Source: Paenibacillus turicensis (GTDB taxonomy: Bacteria > Bacillota > Bacilli > Paenibacillales > Paenibacillaceae). From it: a DNA stretch of 64,000 nt. The notes beneath the pieces are model-generated. The model was not told where the DNA came from. It did not search any database and worked only from the letters and a program-made list of their open reading frames with translations. The DNA lies in NCBI RefSeq assembly GCF_017873435.1, contig NZ_JAGGKG010000004.1, positions 162,210-226,209 on the forward strand, in the 5' to 3' direction. Positions 45,343 to 56,125 of the stretch are shown in pieces (position 1 is the stretch's first letter; each line of letters begins with the position of its first letter). The translations under genes were made by a program, and so were the position numbers.

Positions 45343-46401
45343 TTAAGATTGCACTAATACTGGCTCTGCATAAGCATTTGCCAATTGGCGAATTTTTTTC
45401 TTCACTACCTCAGGTGGTTCTACCTTAGGTGCAGATGGATGAAGCAACCATGATTTCACAAAGTGAGTATCAGAAACTTGATACAATGGTGGCTCCTTCT
45501 CACGATCAATATTCATTGCATATTCACTACGTAATGAAAAGGCATCCCCTTTAGGTGGATGAATTAAATCCGGTGGTGTACCAGGAATTGCCGTTAACAT
45601 ATCATCATGTCCTTCTAAGCTAGGCATAGATGCTAATAAGCCCCAAGTATAAGGATGACGTGGATCGTAGAAAATTTCCTCTGACGTTCCGATTTCGACA
45701 ATTTGTCCTGCATACATTACAGCTACACGATCTGCAATATTGGCAACAACACCAAGATCGTGTGTAATGAAGATAATCGAGGTTTCGATTTTTTGCTGTA
45801 AATCCTTCATTAAATCCAAAATTTGAGCTTGGATTGTAACGTCAAGTGCTGTTGTAGGCTCGTCCGCAATCAATAGCTTCGGATTAGCAGCAAGTGCCAT
45901 TGCAATTACGACACGTTGACGCATGCCTCCACTAAATTCATGTGGATATTGATCTACACGACGCTTAGGATCAGGAATCCCTACAAGTCCTAGCAGCTCA
46001 ATTGCACGTAAATAAGCGGCATTATTATTCATGTTCTCGTGAGTAACTAACACTTCCATGATTTGTTTGCCTACCTTCATCGTTGGGTTCAACGATGTCA
46101 TCGGGTCTTGGAATATCATTCCAATTTCCTTACCACGAATTTTACGCATTTGATTTTCGTTCTTACTAATAATTTCCTGACCATTAAAAATGATTTGACC
46201 ACGTTTATATTGACCATGCGGCTTAGGTATAAGCTTCATTATCGCTTGAGAAGTCACACTTTTACCAGATCCAGATTCACCAACAATCGCTAGCGTCTCC
46301 CCTTTATCTACGTGAAAGCTGACACCACGAATAGCTTGAACCTCACCGCCATGTGTTTTAAATGATATCGCCAAATCCTTTACTTCTAACAAATGTGTCA
46401 T
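45343..46401 (-). CDS. oppD: Oligopeptide ABC transporter ATP-binding protein OppD
   Basis: The 352-residue ATPase has Walker A GESGSGKS, the Q-loop in GMIFQDPMTSLNP, signature FSGGMRQR, Walker B LLIADEPTTALD, the switch histidine ITHD, and the C-terminal oligopeptide extension (RHPYTWGLLASMPSLEG, LYQVSDTHFVKSWLL). It powers oligopeptide uptake. No permease, binding protein or OppF partner is encoded nearby, so it stands alone. The following upstream gene on the same strand is an HTH-TPR regulator. GGAGGTGG precedes the ATG. Confidence 0.93.
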   Translation of the reverse strand: MTHLLEVKDLAISFKTHGGEVQAIRGVSFHVDKGETLAIVGESGSGKSVTSQAIMKLIPKPHGQYKRGQIIFNGQEIISKNENQMRKIRGKEIGMIFQDPMTSLNPTMKVGKQIMEVLVTHENMNNNAAYLRAIELLGLVGIPDPKRRVDQYPHEFSGGMRQRVVIAMALAANPKLLIADEPTTALDVTIQAQILDLMKDLQQKIETSIIFITHDLGVVANIADRVAVMYAGQIVEIGTSEEIFYDPRHPYTWGLLASMPSLEGHDDMLTAIPGTPPDLIHPPKGDAFSLRSEYAMNIDREKEPPLYQVSDTHFVKSWLLHPSAPKVEPPEVVKKKIRQLANAYAEPVLVQS

Positions 46402-46528
46402 ATTCCACCTCCAAACTCATGATACTAAATCATCATACATACTAATATATCATTAAATACGTCTATATTTCCATCCTCTTGTCATAGTTCATACAATAAT
46501 AATATTTGCTACTTTTCCATAAAATTGT

Positions 46529-47818
46529 CTAGCGTGCTTCACTAGTTCTAACTAGACCTAACAATTTGCGATAATAAAACGCAGCATCCTTATATTTTCG
46601 ATTTTCCTCCGATACGATTGCAAGTAATTCATACAGCTGCTCTAGCCGTAATCTTTGTCCCGATTGTTCAAAATAAGGTAAGCATTCCAGGCTATATTTC
46701 AGAAAAGAATCAGAATCCCCTTGTGATAAAGCAAATTGAGAACAATAGAAAATTTTTGCCATCGCTTGCTCCAGATTAAATGTCTCTCCATTCAACCTGT
46801 GTAATACTGCCCCTAATTCTCCCCAGTTTTTTTCAATATAAGCAAGCTCACCACGATAAATTAATAAGGTAGACTTCATTGCTTGCTGAATAACAGCAGA
46901 CCTACTAGCAAGCCATGCTTCATAATCGTCAATTTCCGCCAACGCCTGTTCATTTTGTCCCAGCATTGTCAACATTACAATTCGATTATTAAAAATGATA
47001 CTTTGCAATTCTTCTCTCTCTTTTGCGTTATGAAGATGATGTTCTGCTTTTGTTAATGCCATTAATGCATCACCGTACATTCCTGTTGCAAAGCAATTTC
47101 CACTATGGGCAATATAGAGAGAAGATAATCGATCCTCACGATTATACTCATCATTATGCTGCAATAACTGTTCAAATATATGATAGGCTTGCTCATGTTG
47201 GGTAGTATGTACACTTCCCTCTAATTGTAAGCTACGGATCATATACCAAACATCACTTCCCACCACAAGCTGTGGTACCAGTTTGCTGGCACAACGTAAA
47301 AGCTCCCCGTATTCATTTTGTTCACGATGCTTATATATTTTATAAAATAATAATGCTTTGTTTAAAGGGCTTGGCAACCTGTTTTCATTTTTGTAGATGT
47401 ATTTATGCAAATAAAAATCTAAATAATGCTCATGGATATATTGATATGCCACCTGATCACGAACCTGCTGGTAATAAACGGCTTTCATTAGTGCAACCGT
47501 TAGCTCTACTACTAAGGCATCGTGGTGATCATCAAATAAAATAATATTGTGCTCTGTTTGCTCCTTGAAAGGCTTTGAAAACTCCATAAATACATACTCT
47601 GCTTGCTTTATTACTTCTTGATCTTGCTTAGATGCATTTGTAATATATGAAGGCTTCACACCAAGGCGATGAGCCACCGCTGCCCCAAGATCGCTTTGTA
47701 ACGGATAGCGGTCTGCTAAAATGTTGGCAAAGTGCGTCCCTGTAACAAGTCCCTCTACCAGCTGCTTACGTGTTATGTTTTTTTTCTTACATAGAAACTC
47801 AATGCGTTCTTTGAGCAT
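46529..47818 (-). CDS. HTH and TPR domain regulator (RRNPP/NprR-like)
   Basis: The protein of about 429 residues begins with a degenerate XRE-type helix-turn-helix (IEFLCKKKNITRKQLVEGLV, FANILADRYPLQSDLGAAVA). From residue 70 onward it is a solenoid of tetratricopeptide-like helix pairs, e.g. EQAYHIFEQLLQHNDEYNRE, DALMALTKAEHHL and EQALAEIDDYEAWL, ending KDAAFYYRKLLGL. This is the layout of peptide-sensing RRNPP regulators, although no cognate peptide gene is visible. I chose the ATG at 47818, which follows GGGGGAAGAGGG. The adjacent oppD suggests, but does not prove, peptide import for sensing. Confidence 0.78.
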   Translation of the reverse strand: MLKERIEFLCKKKNITRKQLVEGLVTGTHFANILADRYPLQSDLGAAVAHRLGVKPSYITNASKQDQEVIKQAEYVFMEFSKPFKEQTEHNIILFDDHHDALVVELTVALMKAVYYQQVRDQVAYQYIHEHYLDFYLHKYIYKNENRLPSPLNKALLFYKIYKHREQNEYGELLRCASKLVPQLVVGSDVWYMIRSLQLEGSVHTTQHEQAYHIFEQLLQHNDEYNREDRLSSLYIAHSGNCFATGMYGDALMALTKAEHHLHNAKEREELQSIIFNNRIVMLTMLGQNEQALAEIDDYEAWLASRSAVIQQAMKSTLLIYRGELAYIEKNWGELGAVLHRLNGETFNLEQAMAKIFYCSQFALSQGDSDSFLKYSLECLPYFEQSGQRLRLEQLYELLAIVSEENRKYKDAAFYYRKLLGLVRTSEAR

Positions 47819-48036
47819 CCCTCTTCCCCCACACACACTAGATTCTTTTTTTATCATACAAAAATATGGCGTGGTCGCGAATTCACCCAAACGTATGATG
47901 TTTGCACAATTCAGATAAAGACAAGTCCATAGGTGAACGGTAAATTTTGAGCACGTAAAAACCTAATTTATTGAAATCGTTCATGATGTTGTAATAAAAA
48001 TCACGTTTGAATAAGCTTTGTTGTGCTATATTGTAA

Positions 48037-48056
48037 ATATTCAAAGATTTGAATAT
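48037..48056. promoter_or_regulatory. ArsR-type operator
   Basis: ATATTCAAAGATTTGAATAT is a perfect 9-2-9 inverted repeat, 16 bases ahead of the ArsR start. It overlaps or follows the promoter region. Confidence 0.75.
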
Positions 48057-48072
48057 ATGGAGATTAAAAAAT

Positions 48073-48408
48073 ATGAATCAGAATCAAAGTATTCAGCAAT
48101 TTAAAGCTGACTTTTTCAAAGCATTATCTCATCCGATGAGAATCCGTATTCTTGAGGTGTTAAGTGAAGGCGAGCAAAATGTGAATGAGCTTCAAGTCAT
48201 TTTAGGCTCAGAGGGTTCTGCTGTATCTCAGCAGCTTGCTGTTCTTCGTGCTAAAAATTTAGTTAACAGCGTGAAGGAGGGAACTACGGTTGTTTATTCT
48301 CTTCGTGATCCACTCATTAAGGATTTGTTAGATGTAGCGAAGCAAATTTTTAACAATCACTTAATCGAGTCGATTTCACTACTAGAAGGAATCAACAAGG
48401 AAATTTAG
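48073..48408 (+). CDS. ArsR family winged-helix regulator
   Basis: The 111-residue protein has the ArsR winged helix (FFKALSHPMRIRILEVLSEG, NVNELQVILGSEGSAVSQQL, LVNSVKEGTTVVYSLRDPL). It contains no cysteine, so it is not a thiol-metal sensor of the classical type. I chose the ATG at 48073, with GGAG 10 bases upstream. It binds the perfect dyad before its gene and very likely controls the SulP transporter gene that follows in the same direction. Confidence 0.9.
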   Translation: MNQNQSIQQFKADFFKALSHPMRIRILEVLSEGEQNVNELQVILGSEGSAVSQQLAVLRAKNLVNSVKEGTTVVYSLRDPLIKDLLDVAKQIFNNHLIESISLLEGINKEI

Positions 48409-48558
48409 TTTATGTCAATGTAAAGTCTGTTTATTTGTTTACCTATCTCCCCGTCACTGTGCGGGGAATCTTTGTGTGCGTTGCCTAGACATGATATTTG
48501 CATTGCATACACATTACAGTAGAACTTCACTATGATCAGAAAAGAAGGTTTTCAAAAA

Positions 48559-50316
48559 ATGAATTGGCGCGGTCGTTATCTAAACTATAATGCAGGTAAA
48601 TTTCGTAAAGATTTAATTTCAGGATGTATTGTTGGGATCATTGCAATTCCACTTGGTATGGCATTCTCCATCGCATCTGGGGTAAAGCCTGAATATGGCT
48701 TATATACCACTATCATTGCAGGAATTCTAATCTCACTATTAGGTGGGTCAAAGTTTCAAATTGGTGGGCCAACAGGTGCATTTATTCCAATCCTGTTAGC
48801 GGTCGTCTTGCAATACGGATATGAAAATTTATTAATTGCTGGCTTTTTGGCAGGGATCATTTTGGTGCTAATGGGTGTATTTCGGTTAGGCGCCTTAATT
48901 AGATACATTCCGCGTCCCGTTACGATTGGATTTACAGCAGGGATTGCGGTTACTATTTTTAGTGGTCAAATTGGAAATTTTTTAGGGCTACGTGGCCTTG
49001 AGCGTCATGAATATTTTTATTACAACATGGCTGAAATTGTAAAACATATCTCTTCCATAAACATATACAGCATTATTACAGCAGGCATCTGCTTAACGGC
49101 ATTATTAATTACTCCTAAGTATTTACCAAAGGTTCCAGCGTCACTTGTAGGCATCCTGTTATCAACAGCCGCTAGCATTTGGTTATTCCCAGGCAAAGTG
49201 ACAACCATCGGTTCCTCCTATGGTGCAATACCAGGTGGATTACCACAGCTTCATAGCCTTGATCTCAGCTTATCTAATATATCCTCAATGCTCCAGCCTG
49301 CCTTAATTATTGCCATGTTAGGTGGGATCGAATCGCTATTATCTGCCGTTGTTGCAGATGGGATGACGAATAGCAGACACAATAGTAACCGAGAATTAAT
49401 TGGGCAAGGTGTTGCTAATATTGTTGCGCCTTTATTTGGTGGTATTCCTGCCACAGGTGCAATTGCGAGAACAGCAACCAACATTAAAAACGGTGCGGTT
49501 TCCCCCATCTCAGGGATTATCCATGGCGTCGTTGTTTTGCTTATTGTCGTTTTATTTGCACCCTATGCCTCAAATATCCCATTAGCGAGCATGGCTCCAA
49601 TTTTGATGATGGTCGCTTGGAATATGAGTGAGCGCAAATCGTTTGCCGCGATGTACAAAACACGCAGTGGTGATACCATTATTTTGTTAGTTACCTTCCT
49701 GCTGACTGTATTTACAACTTTAACGACTGCAGTTGAGGTGGGGTTAATATTAGCTGTCATTTTATTTGTAAAACGAATGAGTGAGGCATTAAAAATTAAT
49801 CAGGTATTACCTGACCACTCCAGATTACATGATAAAGTAGAAGCACATGTAGTAACTGAAGATCATAATTGCCCGCAGATCGGTATTTTTAATGTGGAGG
49901 GTCCATTATTTTTTGGGGCATCAGGCCCTTTTGAGGATTCACATCTGCATTCTGCTGGACACAAAATTATTATTATTAGAATGGGCAAAGTACCCTTTAT
50001 GGATACGACTGGTGAAGCCAACTTCGCAAGCCTGGTTAAAAAACTTCAAGCTAGTGGCATTAAGCTTGCCGTTACAGATATTCAGCCTCAGCCTTTAGCT
50101 TTATTACAACGGACGGGTTGCTATAAATTGATTGGTGAAGAGCAATTTTATAAGCATACTAGCGATGCCTTAGCCTATGCTTTAAGTCAGATTAAAAGAA
50201 AAACGTGTCTGGGCTGTGAGCATTTTGCTTTTCGGGAATGTAAGGCACTTAGCTCAACTCAAGAAGCAGATCATAAGGTTGCAGTACGAGGCGCAGAGGT
50301 CGTTACTCCATCTTAA
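48559..50316 (+). CDS. SulP family anion transporter with STAS domain
   Basis: The 585-residue protein has ten or more membrane helices with the SulP signature region (IVGIIAIPLGMAFSIASGVK, PEYGLYTTIIAGI) and a cytosolic STAS domain at about 450-550 (IGIFNVEGPLFFGASGPF, MGKVPFMDTTGEANF). Behind STAS a short Cys-rich tail reads CLGCEHFAFREC, unusual for this family and possibly metal-binding. It exchanges or imports sulfate, bicarbonate or another small anion. I chose the ATG at 48559, preceded by GAAGG. The ArsR gene lies immediately upstream in the same direction. Confidence 0.9.
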   Translation: MNWRGRYLNYNAGKFRKDLISGCIVGIIAIPLGMAFSIASGVKPEYGLYTTIIAGILISLLGGSKFQIGGPTGAFIPILLAVVLQYGYENLLIAGFLAGIILVLMGVFRLGALIRYIPRPVTIGFTAGIAVTIFSGQIGNFLGLRGLERHEYFYYNMAEIVKHISSINIYSIITAGICLTALLITPKYLPKVPASLVGILLSTAASIWLFPGKVTTIGSSYGAIPGGLPQLHSLDLSLSNISSMLQPALIIAMLGGIESLLSAVVADGMTNSRHNSNRELIGQGVANIVAPLFGGIPATGAIARTATNIKNGAVSPISGIIHGVVVLLIVVLFAPYASNIPLASMAPILMMVAWNMSERKSFAAMYKTRSGDTIILLVTFLLTVFTTLTTAVEVGLILAVILFVKRMSEALKINQVLPDHSRLHDKVEAHVVTEDHNCPQIGIFNVEGPLFFGASGPFEDSHLHSAGHKIIIIRMGKVPFMDTTGEANFASLVKKLQASGIKLAVTDIQPQPLALLQRTGCYKLIGEEQFYKHTSDALAYALSQIKRKTCLGCEHFAFRECKALSSTQEADHKVAVRGAEVVTPS

Positions 50317-50417
50317 ACTTATGTCATTCAAGGTTAAGATGGAGGCTTGGTGCTCCATAAGCAATGAAAAGGCCCCTAAAAAGTTTGACACGGTTATTTC
50401 ATTAGGTAGCTTGTATT

Positions 50418-50449
50418 AAAATGAGTTCGGTATTATACGAACTCATTTT
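50418..50449 (+). terminator. Terminator
   Basis: AAAATGAGTTCG and CGAACTCATTTT form a 12-bp stem about 100 bases past the SulP gene. The remainder of 50317-50589 shows nothing else. Confidence 0.75.
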
Positions 50450-50589
50450 AATTTCATTATATTTAAAACATGTGATACTAACTTACTTATCGAACCTTTA
50501 TAAAAATTTATCATTCTCAGCCTTTCGTTATTGATTCTTCTTGAATATATTACAATTTCCCCCTGCTGGAAACAGCTTCTAATTAAGAA

Positions 50590-52254
<1,665 letters not shown>

Positions 52255-52263
52255 ACTTTCCAA

Positions 52264-52600
52264 GACCCCTCTCTTTATTTTTTTATCACTTAAGTTTATT
52301 TAAAAAACACTTAACTTTGTTCATGCTAAAACATCCTATTCTAGTCTCTATATTTTTTCTACAAACTTTAGTAGTTAAAATAACTATTTTTCAAAATATG
52401 GTACATATGGACCTGTCACGAAGGAAAATAAGGCTAAATGCAAAATGAGCAAATAATTTGTCGTCATTTATTGTAATGCAACCATAGTTATACATAATTT
52501 AAGAAGAAAATGCTCAAACTACTACATAATAAACCTAAAAGCTAACGAAGTAGATGATGAAAATAGAATGAAAATTGTTATAGAAAAGGAGCCTTCAACT
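52264..52600. other. Intergenic region between the collagen-like gene and the GlsB-family gene
   Basis: This AT-rich region contains the divergent promoters of the two genes. I could not identify a convincing sporulation-sigma promoter or any other motif in it. Confidence 0.4.
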
Positions 52601-52858
52601 ATGTTTTTATTATGGTCGTTATTAATTGGCGGGAGTATCGGATGGCTTGCAGGGATCATTGTAGGTAGAGATATTCCGGGTGGGGTTTTAGGCAATGTGG
52701 TGGCAGGTTTTGTTGGTGCTTGGATTGGTAATTTATTTTTAGGAAGCTGGGGGCCTGTGCTAGGTACATTTTATATTTTTCCAACGCTGTTAGGCGCAAT
52801 CATATTAGTGCTTATCGTTAGCCTAATTATGAGCTCATTGTTACGTAGTCGCTCATAG
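52601..52858 (+). CDS. GlsB/YeaQ/YmgE family membrane protein
   Basis: This 85-residue protein has three short hydrophobic helices (FLLWSLLIGGSIGWLAGIIV, VVAGFVGAWIGNLFLG, PTLLGAIILVLIVSLIM) and is glycine-rich, as in the transglycosylase-associated GlsB/YeaQ/YmgE family linked to stress responses. The start at 52601 follows AAAGGAG by 9 bases; an upstream in-frame ATG has no site. It is a small integral membrane protein without known catalysis. Confidence 0.88.
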   Translation: MFLLWSLLIGGSIGWLAGIIVGRDIPGGVLGNVVAGFVGAWIGNLFLGSWGPVLGTFYIFPTLLGAIILVLIVSLIMSSLLRSRS

Positions 52859-52966
52859 CTAATTAGCAAGTCTATCGTTAAATTTCATCGTAAGTTTAGG
52901 GTATTGTAAGCTCAATCATTGTAAGGCATAGTAGAATAAACGTTAGAAGCGAACGAAACTACAGGC

Positions 52967-53123
52967 GGCTGGGACAAAAGCATTTCAGCTAATGAAAAAC
53001 CCGAACTATTTTATGGAATTCTATTTGAATTCCGTTATAGTTCGGGTTTTAATCATTTGTAATGCTTACATGAAGTAGCTATTATTCGACTTTAACAACA
53101 TTAAAATGAGTTATGTCCCAGCC
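52967..53123. repeat. GGCTGGGACA-ended element with inner terminator hairpin
   Basis: The 157-bp element is bounded by GGCTGGGACA and its complement TGTCCCAGCC. The centre has a long hairpin AAAACCCGAACTA...TAGTTCGGGTTTT (about 52993-53050). Elements with these ends are common in Firmicutes. It sits 5 bases past the stop of the response regulator gene and could end that operon. Confidence 0.75.
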
Positions 53124-53128
53124 TCCTC

Positions 53129-54733
53129 CTACGTTACGGACGCGCCTTCCTCGCGAAATTCTGACGGTGTCATGCCAGTAATTTTTTTAAATACTTGCGT
53201 AAAATATCGTGGGTCTTGATAACCAACCAGTGGTGCAACCTGATACACCTTGACATTGCTATTTTTCAAAATATATTTTGCCTTATCCATTCTAATTTTA
53301 GTTAAATATTCTAGGAAGGTATAGCCTGAAACCTGCTTAAACAACATGCAGAAGTGACTAATACTCAGATCGATCAGCTCTGCAACCTCTTCCATGCTTA
53401 GATCCTTATGATAATTGTTATGAATATAATCTTGAGCTTTTGCGATCACAGTTTCAACATTTTCTTTATTGTGATTGGTTAATCCTTCATTAATCCATTT
53501 GCTAAAGTTTGTTTTTAGCACCTGAATCATTTCCACCAACGTTCCTTGTGATTGTAGCTCCTGAAGAAGCCCCTCTAATGACCATTCCAACAACAAATTT
53601 AATTGTTCAAATTGACGATAAATCACCACGGTTAAACGAACAATAATGCCCTCCGCCGTGACTTTTGATAACGCTTGTTTTTCAATGTAGCTTTGAAAAT
53701 CATTTAGCAACGATAACATTACTTTTTCGTTTAATGTACGAATCGCTTCCAATATATCGTTTTCTAATTTTTTAGGATATTTCACCTCAGTCTGCTGTAG
53801 CTCTGACTCTTGGTGCACAGCTTGATCCACCAATACAGCTTCACTACCAAGATAAAAGCGTTTATACAACGCCTTGGTTGCACTGGTATAGGCATGACTA
53901 AGTTGATTTATTCCATTTACATTTAAGCTAAACCCAATGGAGCATTGAAGCTTCGTATTGGCTTTAATCTGTTGAATGATATCAGCACCTAATGCTTCCT
54001 TCCGCCTATGATGAGAGCCACGGAACAACAAAATCCATTCTCCTGTATGAAAAGGGAACACCGTTAATCCATCATGCGTGATTGACCACTCTTCAAGAAT
54101 GTTACGTATAGCAAATAACCATAAACGCTTTTCTTCCATTGCCCACTCTTCATTTAGCTTCAAATAATGGTCTAATTGCACCACGGCCATAAAATATTCT
54201 TGCTCAAGCTCACTATTTTCCAGCCAAGCTAGCTGCTGGAGGGAAGGGGCTCCACCTTCAATAAATTCAGCAATCATCCGCTCCTTCGCAAGCATGGACA
54301 ACACATGCACGGAATGAAGTAAATGATCATTTTCAATTTGCTTTTCTAAATTAACTTTTGCACGTTTAATCATTTCTATCAATTCTTCATGATCAATTGG
54401 CTTTAGCAAATAATCAAAAGCACCTTCACGTAATGCTTCTCGCGCGTATTCAAACTCACCATAACCACTTATAAAAATAAACAGCCGTTTAGGATTATCA
54501 GATAACACCCGCTTCATTAAAGTGATCCCATCAATCCCAGGCATACGAATATCACTTATAATCATATGTGGGGATAGCTCATTCACCATCGCTAGCGCCT
54601 GCTCTCCATTTCTTGCTTCACCAACGATCGAAATATTAAGCTCTTCCCATGGAATGGCTACCTTCAGGCTTCTCAAAATTATAGGTTCATCATCAACAAG
54701 AATGACACGAAAAGGTTGGTCTAATTGGTTCAT
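53129..54733 (-). CDS. AraC-type response regulator (YesN-like)
   Basis: The protein of about 534 residues has an N-terminal receiver with the phosphoacceptor in MIISDIRMPGIDG, the acidic pair VDDEP and the Lys in LLKPIDHEE. A long helical middle region follows. The C-terminus is a two-helix AraC DNA-binding domain (MEEVAELIDLSISHFCMLFK, VAPLVGYQDPRYFTQVFKKI). It is the output partner of the YesM-type kinase encoded in the same operon. The ATG at 54733 follows GGGGGAGG. It should activate the sugar ABC genes upstream. Confidence 0.93.
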   Translation of the reverse strand: MNQLDQPFRVILVDDEPIILRSLKVAIPWEELNISIVGEARNGEQALAMVNELSPHMIISDIRMPGIDGITLMKRVLSDNPKRLFIFISGYGEFEYAREALREGAFDYLLKPIDHEELIEMIKRAKVNLEKQIENDHLLHSVHVLSMLAKERMIAEFIEGGAPSLQQLAWLENSELEQEYFMAVVQLDHYLKLNEEWAMEEKRLWLFAIRNILEEWSITHDGLTVFPFHTGEWILLFRGSHHRRKEALGADIIQQIKANTKLQCSIGFSLNVNGINQLSHAYTSATKALYKRFYLGSEAVLVDQAVHQESELQQTEVKYPKKLENDILEAIRTLNEKVMLSLLNDFQSYIEKQALSKVTAEGIIVRLTVVIYRQFEQLNLLLEWSLEGLLQELQSQGTLVEMIQVLKTNFSKWINEGLTNHNKENVETVIAKAQDYIHNNYHKDLSMEEVAELIDLSISHFCMLFKQVSGYTFLEYLTKIRMDKAKYILKNSNVKVYQVAPLVGYQDPRYFTQVFKKITGMTPSEFREEGASVT

Positions 54734-54761
54734 CTTTCCTCCCCCAATGCTATCAATTGTA

Positions 54762-56111
54762 TTACGGAAGAGCATTCTCTCTTTGCTTCCAATAATCCAG
54801 CGATGAAGATTGAAGTGCGGTTAGCGCCTGCTCTGCGTTCATATTTCCCTCAATCATTTCTTCAATCACTTTTAAAAAGGACTTTTTCACCTCAGGCGAT
54901 AACACATTATCATAAGGTACAAATGTACCCTCACTATGCTCCATCACATTCATAACCTGCATAAAAATAGAACCGGTTTTTGTTGAATCAAATGGAATTT
55001 TCACCGCTGGAATACGTAAGCCTGCATACACAATTTGACTTTGTACCTTGGTGCTAAAAAAAGATTGAAGCAGCTTTAACGCCGCTTCCTTTTGCCCTTC
55101 CTCTAACGTAGAAGATACACCAATGCCAATCGTATATCCCCCAGCCATCGACCTTGGGCTATCACGCTTCAGTGCTGGAAACGGAAGGACACCTACTTTT
55201 TCACGAAAACTAGCATCAACATTTTCATCTTGGAATAAGTTAATATCCCAATTTCCATTCAAATACATTGCAGCTTGCCCTGATGTAAATGTCTCTATCG
55301 CTTGCTCTGTTGATAAAGTATTTGCGGAGGAGCTAAAGGCCCCTTCTCCAACCCATTGCTCAAATTGCTTAAAGGCAAGCAAATATTGATCGTTTAAATA
55401 ACTGATATGACCATGCTGAACAATTTGCTCAAACACCTTAGGTCCTGCATAGCGATCCATTAAATAATGCACAAATATGGCGGCAGGCCAACGATCTACA
55501 TTGCCTAAAGCAAATGGAGTGTAGCCATTTTTCTTCAAGGTTACAATCGCCTCATTAAGCTCCTCGATCGTAACTGGCTCTTTAATCCCAAGCGATTTAA
55601 AAATGGCGCGATTATAATATAAAGGCTCGGCGTTCCCTTCAATGGGCAAACCGTATATTCGATCATTAAATGTCCACAGCTGCAAATCCTGAAAGGAATT
55701 AGACCAACCATTGTTATGGACAAAGTCAGTTAAATCCATTAACCGATTGCTGCGAGCATAAGGCTCAATTTCAGCACCACCAAACAATACAAACATATCT
55801 GGTGGGGTTCCAGTGACCATTTCACTTTTTAGCTTTTGTTCACGATGAACCGTTTGATCCATACCTTCAAAGCTGACCTTCACATTTGGGTTGTCCTTTT
55901 GAAATTGTTCAATAATACGCTCAAATATTGCTAAGATCGGTTTATCATGCTCCTTCGTCCAAAAATGGCGAAAGGTTAGCGTAATTTTCTCATCCTGTAC
56001 TTCCTCCACCATATCAGAGCTTTTTGGTAACACTAATAGCAATAATGCGCTTACTATTCCAACAATAATGAGGACAACAATACCCCAGCCCCAATTCCTT
56101 AACCACTTCAT
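54762..56111 (-). CDS. Membrane-anchored sugar-binding protein, likely sensor subunit
   Basis: The 449-residue protein matches family 1 extracellular sugar-binding proteins (KITLTFRHFWTKEHDKPILA, FIPYDNVLSPEV-like C-terminus, GNWDINLFQDENV). It has no lipobox; instead an uncleaved membrane helix (WGWGIVVLIIVGIVSALLLL) anchors it. The gene lies between those of the YesM-type kinase and YesN-type regulator, with gaps of 14 and 28 bases. A second binding protein, a lipoprotein, heads the operon. This one is therefore more likely a sensory partner of the kinase than a transport component. Confidence 0.85.
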   Translation of the reverse strand: MKWLRNWGWGIVVLIIVGIVSALLLLVLPKSSDMVEEVQDEKITLTFRHFWTKEHDKPILAIFERIIEQFQKDNPNVKVSFEGMDQTVHREQKLKSEMVTGTPPDMFVLFGGAEIEPYARSNRLMDLTDFVHNNGWSNSFQDLQLWTFNDRIYGLPIEGNAEPLYYNRAIFKSLGIKEPVTIEELNEAIVTLKKNGYTPFALGNVDRWPAAIFVHYLMDRYAGPKVFEQIVQHGHISYLNDQYLLAFKQFEQWVGEGAFSSSANTLSTEQAIETFTSGQAAMYLNGNWDINLFQDENVDASFREKVGVLPFPALKRDSPRSMAGGYTIGIGVSSTLEEGQKEAALKLLQSFFSTKVQSQIVYAGLRIPAVKIPFDSTKTGSIFMQVMNVMEHSEGTFVPYDNVLSPEVKKSFLKVIEEMIEGNMNAEQALTALQSSSLDYWKQRENALP

Positions 56112-56125
56112 TGTCTCTCCCCCTC

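Noticed and set aside
46402..46528. Signal-peptide gene for the HTH-TPR regulator
   Set aside because: Only three- to nine-codon frames occur on the coding strand, none secretable.
52264..52600. Sporulation sigma-K promoter before the collagen-like gene
   Set aside because: Only weak CATA-like words occur, with no convincing spacing to a -35; not reported as a feature.
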